From assembly GCA_947503885.1 (NCBI GenBank), contig CANNFD010000004.1, positions 246,174 to 310,173 on the forward strand: a DNA stretch of 64,000 bases. The letters are read 5' to 3'. The notes beneath the pieces were generated by a model. It had not been told where the DNA came from and ran no database searches. It worked only from the letters and a program-made list of their open reading frames with translations. Of the stretch, positions 26,676 to 35,995 are shown piece by piece. A program made the translations under genes and the position numbers. The first letter of the stretch is position 1, and the number at the start of each line of letters is the position of its first letter. Source of the DNA: an uncultured Olleya sp. (lineage in GTDB: Bacteria; Bacteroidota; Bacteroidia; Flavobacteriales; Flavobacteriaceae).

Positions 26676-28086
26676 AAACAGAACGTTAAATGCTTTAGCG
26701 TTTATATTATTAGCAACTTTTGCTACTACTGCTCAAGAGATAATTGACGATACAAAACAAGAGCAAGTTAAGGATACTACTAGTACAAATGGAGCACTTA
26801 AAGTAGATGGTGTTGCTGCAGTAGTTGGTGATTATATCGTTTTAGATAGTGATATCGATAAAATGATTTTACAACTTAAAGCTTCTGGTGCATCAATACA
26901 AGGTGTATCAAGATGTCAATTATTTGGTAAATTATTAGAAGATAAATTGTACGCACATCATGCTATACAAGATAGTATAGTAATTAGTGATGCAGAAATC
27001 CGCTCTTACGTAGACCAACAAGTGCAACAGTTTTTGCAACAAACTAATGGTAATATGGACGAGCTTCTTAAATTTTACAAAAAAGAAGACGAAGTTAGTT
27101 TTAGACAAGAAATGTTTGAAATTAATAAAAGCAATAAGTTAGCATCAGAAATGCAAAAGAAAATTATTGCGGATATTGAAGTAACACCAGAAGAAGTACG
27201 TCAGTTTTTTAATAAAATACCAAAAGACGAACGTCCAAGATTTGGAACAGAACTTAAAGTAGCTCAAATAATTATTGAGCCTAAAGTAAGTGAAGAAGAA
27301 AAGCAAAAAGTAATAGATAGATTAAAAGAATTTAAAAGAGAAGTAGAAGAAGAAGGTAAAAGCTTTAGATCAAGAGCAGCTTTTTATTCTGCAGATCCAG
27401 GATCAAAAAAATCTGGAGGTAAATTACCTCCAATGAATAGATCTAAGCCAAGAATGGTAAAAGAGTTTAGGGACGTTGCGTTTTCTTTACAAGAAGGTGA
27501 AATCTCTGAGCCTTTTAAAACAGACTATGGTTACCATATTATTTATTTAGAAAAAATTAGAGGACAAGAATATGACGTTAGTCACATATTATTAGTTCCA
27601 GAAATTTCTGATGATGAAATATTAGAAGCAAAAGAAAAAATTGAAAAGATAAAAGCAGATATTGAAAATGGTGTTTATACATTTGCTGAAGCAGCTAAAG
27701 AGTTTAGTGACGAAAAAGAAACTAGAAACCAAGGAGGACAACTAATCAACCCTCAAACTCAAGATTATAATTTTGAGCTAACTAGAATGGATCCAGAATT
27801 ATATGGTCAACTTCAAGGTTTAGAAAACAACACGATTAGTGATGTTTTAACAGATTCTGACAGACAAGGAAACATCAAGTTTAAACTACTTACTGTAACT
27901 GACAGAATTGACGAGCATGAAGCAGATTATGCACGTGATTATTTAAAAATTAAAGAATTAGCTTTAAACGAAAAACAATTTGATGCTATTGGAAAATGGC
28001 AAAACAAAAAAATATTAGATACTTACATTAAAATTAGCGAATCTCACAGAGATTGTGAATTTAGTAGTAACTGGTTACAAAAATAA
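26638..28086 (+). CDS. SurA-type peptidylprolyl isomerase
   Basis: A 482-residue exported chaperone with signal region ALAFILLATFATTAQ, N-terminal SurA domain (VDGVAAVVGDYIVLDSDIDK, then RCQLFGKLLEDKLYAHHA), and two parvulin domains at about residues 173-300 (ending TDYGYHIIYLEK) and 310-410 (containing FSDEKETRNQGGQL). This is the closest of the three to classical SurA. It helps outer-membrane proteins fold in the periplasm. Its ATG lies inside the previous gene (38-nt overlap), a coupled arrangement. The MoxR ATPase gene starts 9 nt after the stop. Confidence 0.9.
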   Translation: MPLKTNNLKFTIKNRTLNALAFILLATFATTAQEIIDDTKQEQVKDTTSTNGALKVDGVAAVVGDYIVLDSDIDKMILQLKASGASIQGVSRCQLFGKLLEDKLYAHHAIQDSIVISDAEIRSYVDQQVQQFLQQTNGNMDELLKFYKKEDEVSFRQEMFEINKSNKLASEMQKKIIADIEVTPEEVRQFFNKIPKDERPRFGTELKVAQIIIEPKVSEEEKQKVIDRLKEFKREVEEEGKSFRSRAAFYSADPGSKKSGGKLPPMNRSKPRMVKEFRDVAFSLQEGEISEPFKTDYGYHIIYLEKIRGQEYDVSHILLVPEISDDEILEAKEKIEKIKADIENGVYTFAEAAKEFSDEKETRNQGGQLINPQTQDYNFELTRMDPELYGQLQGLENNTISDVLTDSDRQGNIKFKLLTVTDRIDEHEADYARDYLKIKELALNEKQFDAIGKWQNKKILDTYIKISESHRDCEFSSNWLQK

Positions 28087-28095
28087 GTTAAACAT

Positions 28096-29049
28096 ATGTC
28101 AGACGTTGCAGCAGTAAAATCTCTAGTTACAAGATATAATGCATTAAGACAAGAAGTAGCAAAAGTTATTATTGGTCAAGATGAAGTTGTAAATCAGATT
28201 TTAATTTCAATTTTTTCTGGAGGTCATGCACTGTTGATTGGTGTTCCAGGACTTGCTAAGACGTTAATGGTTAATACTATTTCTGAAGCTTTAGGTTTGG
28301 ATTTTAAACGCATCCAATTTACACCAGACTTAATGCCAAGTGATATTTTAGGAAGCGAAATCCTAGACGAAAACAGACAATTTAAATTTATAAAAGGACC
28401 AATTTTTGCTAATATTATATTAGCAGATGAGATTAACCGTACACCACCTAAAACACAAGCAGCTTTATTAGAGGCTATGCAAGAACGTGCTGTAACAGTT
28501 TCTGGGCACCACTATAAATTAGACTTACCATATTTTGTTTTAGCAACCCAAAACCCAATTGAGCAGGAAGGGACTTATCCACTTCCAGAAGCACAATTAG
28601 ACCGTTTTATGTTTGCTATTAACCTAGATTATCCAAGCTTTCAAGAAGAGGTAGATGTAGTAAAAGCAACTACATCTAATCATAAGCCACAAGTAAATGC
28701 ATTATTTACAGCTCAAGAAATTACAGATTTTCAGCAATTAATTAGACGTATTCCAGTAGCAGATAATGTTATTGAATATGCTGTAGCTATGGTTGGAAAA
28801 ACTAGACCTAATAGTGATGCTGCATCAGATTTAGTCAAGCAATATGTAGATTGGGGAGCAGGTCCTAGAGCTTCTCAAAACTTAATTTTAGCAGCTAAAA
28901 CACATGCTGTAATTAATGGTAAGTTTTCTCCAGATATAGAAAATGTTCAGGCTGTAGCAACAAGCATATTACGTCACAGAATGATTAAAAACTATAAAGC
29001 TGAAGCTGAAGGGGTAACAATTGAACATATTATTAAAAGCTTATTTTAA
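28096..29049 (+). CDS. MoxR family AAA+ ATPase
   Basis: A 317-residue cytoplasmic ATPase of the MoxR type. Walker A is GVPGLAKTL (residues 49-57), Walker B is IILADEINR (D111, E112), sensor 1 is ATQNPIEQEGTYPLPEAQLDRF, and sensor 2 is in WGAGPRASQNLI. MoxR proteins act as chaperones for assembling or activating partner complexes, usually with a VWA-domain partner; no VWA gene is present here, so the partner may be elsewhere. It follows the SurA genes by 9 nt. A small membrane protein begins 1 nt after the stop. Confidence 0.93.
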   Translation: MSDVAAVKSLVTRYNALRQEVAKVIIGQDEVVNQILISIFSGGHALLIGVPGLAKTLMVNTISEALGLDFKRIQFTPDLMPSDILGSEILDENRQFKFIKGPIFANIILADEINRTPPKTQAALLEAMQERAVTVSGHHYKLDLPYFVLATQNPIEQEGTYPLPEAQLDRFMFAINLDYPSFQEEVDVVKATTSNHKPQVNALFTAQEITDFQQLIRRIPVADNVIEYAVAMVGKTRPNSDAASDLVKQYVDWGAGPRASQNLILAAKTHAVINGKFSPDIENVQAVATSILRHRMIKNYKAEAEGVTIEHIIKSLF

Positions 29050-29050
29050 T

Positions 29051-29242
29051 ATGAGTTTAAAACAGTTTAAAATTCCATTATTTCTATTAATTATTGGTAT
29101 TGTGTTAACGGTTGTTGGTGCTATCTTTAAAATCCAACATAAGCAACACGGAAGCTTATTGTTAACATTAGGTACCTTTTTAGAGTTTTGTGCTTTATTT
29201 TTAGGGATAATAAAACTAATAAAAGTCTCAAGACAGAAGTAA
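29051..29242 (+). CDS. Small GldL-like membrane protein
   Basis: A 63-residue protein (start ATG at 29051, one base past the MoxR stop) with two hydrophobic helices. Its core, VVGAIFKIQHKQHGSLLLTLG, resembles the first half of GldL, the gliding/type IX secretion motor protein, in which a VGA-x-FKIMHWPG pattern joins the two helices. It lacks the GldL C-terminal domain, and the conserved Trp is replaced by Lys. Many Bacteroidota have such short proteins of unknown role. Whether it connects to secretion is an open question. Confidence 0.6.
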   Translation: MSLKQFKIPLFLLIIGIVLTVVGAIFKIQHKQHGSLLLTLGTFLEFCALFLGIIKLIKVSRQK

Positions 29243-29260
29243 TTTAATTTTTTTATAATT

Positions 29261-30406
29261 GTGAATCCCATAACAACAAGTAAACAAAGAGTCTTTGGTT
29301 TAGATGTTGTTAGAGCAGTAGCAATCCTACTAATACTTTGTTCGCATTCTACAATCTTATTATTTCCAAACTCAGAAACAACTAGTATTAAAACTATTCA
29401 GTTTTTTGGAACCATTGGTGTTGATATTTTTTTTGTATTAAGTGGGTTTTTAATTGGTAGTATTTTATTAAAATATATTGAGAATCACCAAACAAAACCA
29501 AAGCATTTTTTGCAATTTTGGATGCGTCGTTGGTTTAGAACCTTACCTAACTACTATTTAGTTTTATTAATTAATATAGGTTTGGTAGTGTTTTTTAATA
29601 CAGGTTTACCCGACCAACTTTACAGGTATTTTTTCTTCTTTCAAAATTTTACAGATAAACATCCTGATTTTTTCACAGAATCCTGGAGTCTTTCAATAGA
29701 GGAATTTGCCTATATAATAGGACCGTTATTGTTGCTGTTTTTGGGGTTAATTTTTAAAGCTGTTAATAAGTGGCTATTTTTAATGGTTACTCTATTAATC
29801 ATCTTATACTTTACAGCTAACAAATTTATATTTCATTATAGTTTTACAGCTATTCCTGATAATTTTTCGTGGAGTCAATCCATCCGTAAAGTTGTAATAA
29901 CTAGAATTGATAGTATTTACTATGGGTTTATAGGTGCTTTTGCAGCATTTTATTACACAAAATACTGGAACCGTTATAAATGGATTAGTTTTGGTTTAGG
30001 GACATTAATGTTTTTAAGTATTCATTTTTACATTTATATAAATCAATTAAACCCAGATAGTTTCATTTTGTTTTTCAATGTGTATTATTTATCCATAGTT
30101 TCAATAAGTATTCTGTTAACTTTTCCCGTATTTTCTAGTTGGATAACTGGCAAAACCTTTTCAGTAGCAATTACTAAGATCAGTATATGGTCGTATTCTA
30201 TCTATTTAGTTAATTATTCTATTGTGTTATTAAGTATAAAGCAATTTGTATCAATATCTAATTTAAATACTATCGAAAAAGTTATAGTTTTACTCTTGTT
30301 TTGGAGTGTCACTTTTGTGCTTTCTTATCTATTATTTACCTTTTTTGAACATCCTATTCTAAAATTTAGAGATTCAAATAAATTTACACGTCGCTTTAAA
30401 AACTAG
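29261..30406 (+). CDS. Acyltransferase family 3 membrane protein
   Basis: A 381-residue integral membrane protein with about ten hydrophobic helices. The N-terminal FGLDVVRAVAILLILCSHS carries the conserved R and the active-site-region H of the acyltransferase 3 family (O-acyl transfer onto sugars, peptidoglycan or lipids), and GVDIFFVLSGFLIG follows as expected. SWSLSIEEFAYIIGP near residue 145 is another family block. The target is unknown. The start is GTG at 29261, 18 nt after the small GldL-like gene. Confidence 0.82.
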   Translation: MNPITTSKQRVFGLDVVRAVAILLILCSHSTILLFPNSETTSIKTIQFFGTIGVDIFFVLSGFLIGSILLKYIENHQTKPKHFLQFWMRRWFRTLPNYYLVLLINIGLVVFFNTGLPDQLYRYFFFFQNFTDKHPDFFTESWSLSIEEFAYIIGPLLLLFLGLIFKAVNKWLFLMVTLLIILYFTANKFIFHYSFTAIPDNFSWSQSIRKVVITRIDSIYYGFIGAFAAFYYTKYWNRYKWISFGLGTLMFLSIHFYIYINQLNPDSFILFFNVYYLSIVSISILLTFPVFSSWITGKTFSVAITKISIWSYSIYLVNYSIVLLSIKQFVSISNLNTIEKVIVLLLFWSVTFVLSYLLFTFFEHPILKFRDSNKFTRRFKN

Positions 30407-30545
30407 AATTATTAACAATTTAGTGTTTTATAGTGCTTAGAATTGTTATTTCTGTAATATTTGATTTAAAAAAAGACTATTTATTGAATTTAATTCAGTG
30501 AAAATTCAAATTCGTTATATATTTTTAAAATTCTTTAAATTTTCG

Positions 30546-30553
30546 TAAATTTG
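30546..30553 (+). promoter_or_regulatory. -7 element of aconitase gene
   Basis: TAAATTTG is an exact TAnnTTTG box 44 nt upstream of the ATG. A clear TTG -33 element is absent. Confidence 0.45.
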
Positions 30554-30597
30554 CAAGACTTATAAATCAATTAAAACAACCCTTAAATACATACCAT

Positions 30598-32868
30598 ATG
30601 GCATTTGATATTGACATGATAAAAAAGGTATATAGCCAAATGACAGAACGTGTTGACGCAGCACGTAAAGTTGTTGGAAAACCTTTAACGCTTTCTGAAA
30701 AGATTTTATACTCTCACCTTTGGGACGGAAACCCTACAAAAGCCTTTACTAGAGGTAAAGACTATGTAGATTTTGCACCAGACCGTATTGCTTTACAAGA
30801 TGCAACTGCTCAAATGGCTTTATTGCAATTTATGCAAGCAGGAAAAAGTAAAGTAGCTGTGCCTACTACAACTCACTGTGACCATTTAATTCAAGCAAAA
30901 GATGGAGCTGCATCAGATTTAAAAAGTGCTAACAGTACAAGTAGTGAGGTTTTTAATTTCTTAGAATCAGTATCTAATAAATATGGTTTAGGTTTCTGGA
31001 AACCAGGAGCAGGAATTATCCACCAGGTAGTTTTAGAAAACTATGCTTTTCCAGGAGGAATGATGATTGGTACCGATTCTCACACAGTAAATGCTGGAGG
31101 TTTAGGTATGGTTGCTATTGGTGTTGGTGGTGCTGACGCTGTAGATGTAATGGCTGGAATGGCTTGGGAACTTAAGTTTCCTAAATTAATAGGTGTTAGA
31201 TTAACAGGTAAGTTATCTGGTTGGACTGCACCAAAAGATGTTATATTAAAAGTTGCAGGTATCGTTTCTGCTAAAGGAGGTACAGGAGCAATTGTTGAAT
31301 ATTTTGGAGAAGGAGCTAAATCTATGTCTTGTACTGGTAAAGGTACAATTTGTAACATGGGTGCAGAAATAGGAGCAACGACTTCTACTTTTGGATATGA
31401 TGAGTCTATGGAGCGTTATTTGCGTGCTACAGACAGAGCAGATGTTGCTGATGCTGCAAACAAAGTTAAAGAGTATTTAACTGCAGATGCTGAAGTATAT
31501 GCTAATCCAGAAAATTATTTTGATCAAGTTATTGATATTAATTTATCAGAACTAGGACCATTATTAAATGGACCTTTTACTCCAGATTTATCAACTCCAG
31601 TTGGTAAAAATATGGGAGAAAAAGCTACTGCTAACGATTGGCCTATACAAGTAGAATGGGGACTTATCGGTTCTTGTACCAACTCGTCTTACGAGGATTT
31701 ATCTCGTGCGTCTTCAATAGCACAACAAGCGATAGATAAAGGAATAAAAATGAAAGCAGAACTAGGAATTAATCCTGGATCTGAACAAGTAAGATATACA
31801 GCAGACAGAGATGGGATTTTAGGAATCTTTGAAAAATTAGATGCTAAAATATTTACTAATGCTTGTGGACCATGTATTGGACAATGGGCAAGATATAGCG
31901 ATCCTAAAAATGCACCAAAAAACAGTATCGTACACTCGTTTAACAGAAACTTTGCTAAACGTGCAGATGGTAACCCAAATACACATGCTTTTGTAGCGTC
32001 ACCAGAAATTACAGCAGCTATTGCTATTGCTGGTCGTTTAGATTTTAATCCTATGACAGATTCGTTATTAAACGAAGATGGACAAGAAGTAATGTTTGAC
32101 GAGCCAACAGGATGGGAATTACCTCCTAAAGGTTTTGAAGTTAAAGATAACGGTTACTTAGCTCCTGAAGAAGATGGAAGTGGAGTAGAAGTTAAAGTTG
32201 ACACATCATCAGAGCGTTTACAGTTATTGGATCCTTTTACACCAATAGGAAGTGATATTACAGGTGCTAAATTATTAATTAAAGCTTTTGGTAAATGTAC
32301 AACTGACCATATTAGTATGGCGGGACCTTGGTTACGTTTTAGAGGGCATTTAGATAATATTGCTAACAATACTTTAATTGGTGCGGTTAATGCTTTTGGT
32401 ATGAAAACCAACTTTGTTAAAAACCAATTAACAGGAGAGTTTGCAGGAGTGCCAGATACAGCTAGAGCATATAAAGCTGCAGGTGTACCTTCAATTGTAG
32501 TAGGAGATCATAATTATGGTGAAGGGTCTTCTAGAGAGCATGCAGCAATGCAACCAAGACATTTAGGTGTTGTAGCAGTAATAGTAAAATCTTTTGCTCG
32601 TATTCACGAAACAAACCTTAAAAAACAAGGGATGTTAGGTTTAACTTTTGCTAATGAAGCTGATTACGATTTAATCCAAGAGGATGATACTTTTAACTTT
32701 TTAGATTTAAATCAATTTGCTCCAGGAAAACCATTAACTATCGAGTTAGTTCATGCAGATGGAAGTAAAGACACAATTAAAGTAAACCATACATATAACG
32801 AAGCGCAAATTGCTTGGTATAATGAAGGAAGTGCTCTTAACTTAATTAAAAAAGAGAATAAGGGTTAA
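30598..32868 (+). CDS. acn: Aconitate hydratase (mitochondrial type)
   Basis: Interconverts citrate and isocitrate in the TCA cycle using a [4Fe-4S] cluster. The 756 residues match the mitochondrial-type aconitase in length and order: TTTHCDHLI and [13 protein letters not shown] early, [12 protein letters not shown] and [13 protein letters not shown] (the three cluster cysteines) in the middle, [24 protein letters not shown], then the swivelling domain with [15 protein letters not shown]. All key residues are present. It has its own -7 element and a strong terminator, so it is probably monocistronic. Confidence 0.96.
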   Translation: MAFDIDMIKKVYSQMTERVDAARKVVGKPLTLSEKILYSHLWDGNPTKAFTRGKDYVDFAPDRIALQDATAQMALLQFMQAGKSKVAVPTTTHCDHLIQAKDGAASDLKSANSTSSEVFNFLESVSNKYGLGFWKPGAGIIHQVVLENYAFPGGMMIGTDSHTVNAGGLGMVAIGVGGADAVDVMAGMAWELKFPKLIGVRLTGKLSGWTAPKDVILKVAGIVSAKGGTGAIVEYFGEGAKSMSCTGKGTICNMGAEIGATTSTFGYDESMERYLRATDRADVADAANKVKEYLTADAEVYANPENYFDQVIDINLSELGPLLNGPFTPDLSTPVGKNMGEKATANDWPIQVEWGLIGSCTNSSYEDLSRASSIAQQAIDKGIKMKAELGINPGSEQVRYTADRDGILGIFEKLDAKIFTNACGPCIGQWARYSDPKNAPKNSIVHSFNRNFAKRADGNPNTHAFVASPEITAAIAIAGRLDFNPMTDSLLNEDGQEVMFDEPTGWELPPKGFEVKDNGYLAPEEDGSGVEVKVDTSSERLQLLDPFTPIGSDITGAKLLIKAFGKCTTDHISMAGPWLRFRGHLDNIANNTLIGAVNAFGMKTNFVKNQLTGEFAGVPDTARAYKAAGVPSIVVGDHNYGEGSSREHAAMQPRHLGVVAVIVKSFARIHETNLKKQGMLGLTFANEADYDLIQEDDTFNFLDLNQFAPGKPLTIELVHADGSKDTIKVNHTYNEAQIAWYNEGSALNLIKKENKG

Positions 32869-32890
32869 TACCTAAATTTTATATATATTT

Positions 32891-32920
32891 AAAACTCCTG
32901 ATTTTTATCAGGAGTTTTTT
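32891..32920 (+). terminator. Terminator after aconitase gene
   Basis: AAAACTCCTGAT (32891-32902) and ATCAGGAGTTTT (32907-32918) form a perfect 12-bp stem with a TTTT loop, followed by Ts. Confidence 0.92.
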
Positions 32921-32984
32921 ATTTATTGTAATTACTAATCTATTTAAAGGATTTGTTTATTTATATCCTTTTAAAATATAGCAT

Positions 32985-33551
32985 ATGAAAGCACCTAAAT
33001 TGACAATTAAAAATATTCTATTTGCAATCTTTTTATTGCTAATAATTATCCCTACTACTAGACAATTTATCCAAATCCAATTACAAAAAGGGTTAGCCTT
33101 ATTTTCGCCAGGTATTGAAAGTGTTGAGGATAGAGCGGTAATTACAGATTATAATTGGCAATTAGTAGATATAAATGGTAATGCTTATAATTTCCGTCAA
33201 GCGGAAAACAAAATCGTCTTAATTAGCTTTTGGGCAACATGGTGCCCACCTTGTATTGCAGAAATGCCAAGTATGCAAAAATTACACGATGATTATGAAG
33301 GTAAAATAGAATTTGTGTTTATATCTAATGAAAAGCCCGAAGTTATAACTTCATTTTTACAAAAAAACAACTATACTTTTAATGGGTATAGTCCTTTAGA
33401 GGTGCCAACTAATACTTTGTTTAAAGTAAATAGTATTCCAAGAACTTTTTTAATTGATCAAAAAGGGAGTATTGTTATAGATAAAAATGGTGCTGCAAAT
33501 TGGAATAGCGATACTGTTAGAGAGACAATAGATCAGCTTTTACAACTTTAA
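32985..33551 (+). CDS. TlpA-family thiol-disulfide oxidoreductase
   Basis: A 188-residue protein anchored by an N-terminal helix (ILFAIFLLLIIIPTT), with a thioredoxin-like domain from about residue 55. The active site FWATWCPPCIAEMPS puts the redox cysteines at 87 and 90, and the cis-proline motif is visible as NSIPRTFLID. TlpA/ResA proteins reduce or rearrange disulfides in the periplasm, for example during cytochrome maturation. It stands alone after the aconitase terminator and converges on crtY with a 4-nt overlap. Confidence 0.88.
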   Translation: MKAPKLTIKNILFAIFLLLIIIPTTRQFIQIQLQKGLALFSPGIESVEDRAVITDYNWQLVDINGNAYNFRQAENKIVLISFWATWCPPCIAEMPSMQKLHDDYEGKIEFVFISNEKPEVITSFLQKNNYTFNGYSPLEVPTNTLFKVNSIPRTFLIDQKGSIVIDKNGAANWNSDTVRETIDQLLQL

Positions 33552-34693
33552 AGTGTCTTAAAAAAAGCTTTTATAAAAGACCAAGAAAATAAAGAATACA
33601 TGACTTGTAATTCTTCTTTAAAAGTGGAGTCTTCATCTAAAAACCGAAACATAGTTTGTATGGAATTTTTAGCATAAAATTGTTCAAAAATCCATTCACC
33701 TTTATGGTTTTCGTCCTTTAAAACTTTTAAAAAAACTTTGTCATAAAACTTATATTTAGCTTTAAATAGCCCATTTGAAGGAGTGCGCCCTTTTTTTAAA
33801 TTTTTGATTATTAAAGCGACCTTCTTCTCGGTATGTTTAAAGGAGTAACCAGTACTACCTTTTACCCAACCTCCAGCAGTTCCGATTTTAGTAATTTTTG
33901 CTGTGTTGTACTTGTCAAATGGAAAATTGGTCATTGGGATTTGACCCATTTCGGTTTCAATAATTTGATAGTTTTCAATTTTTAAATACTCTTTAATGTA
34001 TTGTTTTAAGTAACTATCATAAACAGCCTCATTAACTGTATGCTCTGTAAAGTAAGTAAATTCGACTAAAGCTTCACGTTTAGAAAAAGGAAGGACATAG
34101 TTAAATGTAGTTTGATTACCGTCTTTTAAACGATAATCCATCATGGTAATAGTGTCGGTCTCAAAACTATCAGTTTCGGTTTTAATTACCCATCCTTTAA
34201 AGTGTTGATTAATGGTAATGTAATCTTTTAAATTGGTATTAATAACTTCAGTAATACGACTATCAAATATATGGTCTGCTGTATAATTATTAGAAGTAGT
34301 ATTTATTAAAACAGTTTTGCCTTCTGTTACAGTAATTACTTTTTCAGTAATAAAACTGATATTTTTATTAAGGTTAAGTTGTGCTTTTGCATCCTTATAA
34401 AAATCTAAAGCACGTATGGTTTTATAAGTATAAGGGGTTAAGTCTAATTTAATGTTTTTTGTCGAAGTAATAACTTTAGCCTTTTGCCATTTTTGATGGG
34501 TTATAGCATCCCATTTCCCGTTATCAGTTTCCCAAAAACTCCAAGTTTTATCGTTTACGGTTTTTGTAGAAGGGTCTATTAAAGCAATTTGCTTATTTTT
34601 AAAAAAAGAGTCGTTATTTAATGATAAAGCTAGTTGTAATCCAGCTAAACCATTACCAATAATAATATAGTCATAATGCTGTTTGTTAGTCAT
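33548..34693 (-). CDS. crtY: Lycopene beta-cyclase
   Basis: A 381-residue flavoprotein that closes both ends of lycopene to give beta-carotene. The N-terminal dinucleotide fold YIIIGNGLAGLQLALSL is followed by DPSTKTVNDKTWSFWE, the conserved crtY-type loop, and later GTAGGWVKGSTGYSF, the second family signature. Length is right for bacterial CrtY. It is the last gene of the operon merR-crtI-crtB-crtZ-crtY; crtZ ends 8 nt upstream. With the other genes it implies zeaxanthin as the pigment. The geranylgeranyl diphosphate synthase gene is not in this window. Confidence 0.92.
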   Translation of the reverse strand: MTNKQHYDYIIIGNGLAGLQLALSLNNDSFFKNKQIALIDPSTKTVNDKTWSFWETDNGKWDAITHQKWQKAKVITSTKNIKLDLTPYTYKTIRALDFYKDAKAQLNLNKNISFITEKVITVTEGKTVLINTTSNNYTADHIFDSRITEVINTNLKDYITINQHFKGWVIKTETDSFETDTITMMDYRLKDGNQTTFNYVLPFSKREALVEFTYFTEHTVNEAVYDSYLKQYIKEYLKIENYQIIETEMGQIPMTNFPFDKYNTAKITKIGTAGGWVKGSTGYSFKHTEKKVALIIKNLKKGRTPSNGLFKAKYKFYDKVFLKVLKDENHKGEWIFEQFYAKNSIQTMFRFLDEDSTFKEELQVMYSLFSWSFIKAFFKTL

Positions 34694-34701
34694 TAACTAT
34701 A

Positions 34702-35151
34702 TTATTTTTTAAAATATTTAAACGGTACTAATAGCATTCCAAAGCATTCTCCGTCTTGTTTGCCTAAGTGTTTGTGATGCATTTTGTGTGCTCGTCTAAC
34801 CCCTTTAGCATACCAATTGTTGGCGTTTCTAAAAAATTTAAAGCGTTGGTGTATAAATATATCATGAACTAAAAAATAAGCTGCACCATAAGCCATTATG
34901 CCTAAACCAATAGGTAGGCAATACCAAACATCTTCATAGCTCCAAAGGTAAAAGCATGTCATGCTAACAATAGCATAAAATATAAAAAAGGCATCGTTAC
35001 GCTCAAACCAACTATCATGGTCTTTATGGTGGTGGTCTTTATGTAAACTCCATAAAAAACCATGCATAACATATTTATGAGTAAACCAAGCCATAAACTC
35101 CATAGTAGAGAAGGTTGCTAAAAAAACTAATATCCAATATACTGTTTGCAT
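34702..35151 (-). CDS. crtZ: Beta-carotene hydroxylase
   Basis: A 149-residue membrane di-iron hydroxylase that adds the 3 and 3' hydroxyls of zeaxanthin. Histidine boxes are visible: HKYVMH near residues 25-30, HKDHHHKDH about 38-46, then HDIFIHQRF and RAHKMHHKH. These are the HxxxxH and HxxHH ligands of the fatty-acid-hydroxylase superfamily. Four membrane segments separate them. It starts 2 nt after the crtB stop and precedes crtY by 8 nt. Confidence 0.92.
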   Translation of the reverse strand: MQTVYWILVFLATFSTMEFMAWFTHKYVMHGFLWSLHKDHHHKDHDSWFERNDAFFIFYAIVSMTCFYLWSYEDVWYCLPIGLGIMAYGAAYFLVHDIFIHQRFKFFRNANNWYAKGVRRAHKMHHKHLGKQDGECFGMLLVPFKYFKK

Positions 35152-35153
35152 TA

Positions 35154-35993
35154 TTATAATAAGTTGAGTTGATATTTTACGTAACTACGTGTTAAAAGCT
35201 CTGCCTTTTTGTAATTAGGCACTCTTATACGTGTATTTTTAATTTCTAAAGCAGGTGTTTTTTTTAGTTTTTTTAATAATTGGTTGTAATAACGATACGC
35301 CATAAATACACCAAACTTAGCTTCAATAGGTAGTTGCTTAATACCTTTTAAGCCTTCTTTAAAGTCGTTTTCGATATCTTGAATTATTGATAGTTTATCT
35401 TTTTCTGTTAAATTATTTAAGTCTGTATTAGGAAAATAAGTTCTATCTAACAGCTCATGATCCGCTTTTAAATCTCTTAAAAAATTAACTTTTTGAAAAG
35501 CAGAACCTAAAGACATTGCTGAGTTTTTTAGCTTTTGGTATTGTGCATCATCACCCTTAACAAATACTTTTAAACACATTAAACCAACTACATCTGCAGA
35601 TCCATATATATAGTCATTGTATTCTTGGTCTGTTTCGTATTTATATTTTGATAAATCTAGTCGCATGCTTTTCATAAAAGCATCAACCATATGCTTGTTA
35701 ATATTACATTTGTGATAGGTATGCTGAAAAGCATTAAGAATTGGATTTAAGCTTATTTTATCTCTTAAAGCAAGCTCTAAATCGTCTTCAAAGCGTTTAA
35801 ATAACTCTTTTTTATTATAATCATGAAAAGAGTCTACAATTTCATCTGCAAATCTAACAAAGCCATAAATGTTATAAATATCCTGTCTTATAGAGTTGGC
35901 TAACATTTTAGTAGCCATAGAAAATGAGGTGCTGTAAGACTTTGTAACAATTTTGCTACAGTCGTAGGACACAGAATCGAATAATGTTTTCAT
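35154..35993 (-). CDS. crtB: Phytoene synthase
   Basis: Joins two geranylgeranyl diphosphates head to head to phytoene, the first dedicated carotenoid step. In the 279 residues both Mg-binding aspartate motifs are intact: D50-E-I-V-D54 in GFVRFADEIVDSFHD and D174-L-K-A-D178 in NFLRDLKADHE. YIYGSADVVGLMCL is the conserved region between them. It lies between crtI (2 nt upstream) and crtZ (2 nt downstream). Confidence 0.95.
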   Translation of the reverse strand: MKTLFDSVSYDCSKIVTKSYSTSFSMATKMLANSIRQDIYNIYGFVRFADEIVDSFHDYNKKELFKRFEDDLELALRDKISLNPILNAFQHTYHKCNINKHMVDAFMKSMRLDLSKYKYETDQEYNDYIYGSADVVGLMCLKVFVKGDDAQYQKLKNSAMSLGSAFQKVNFLRDLKADHELLDRTYFPNTDLNNLTEKDKLSIIQDIENDFKEGLKGIKQLPIEAKFGVFMAYRYYNQLLKKLKKTPALEIKNTRIRVPNYKKAELLTRSYVKYQLNLL

Positions 35994-35995
35994 TT

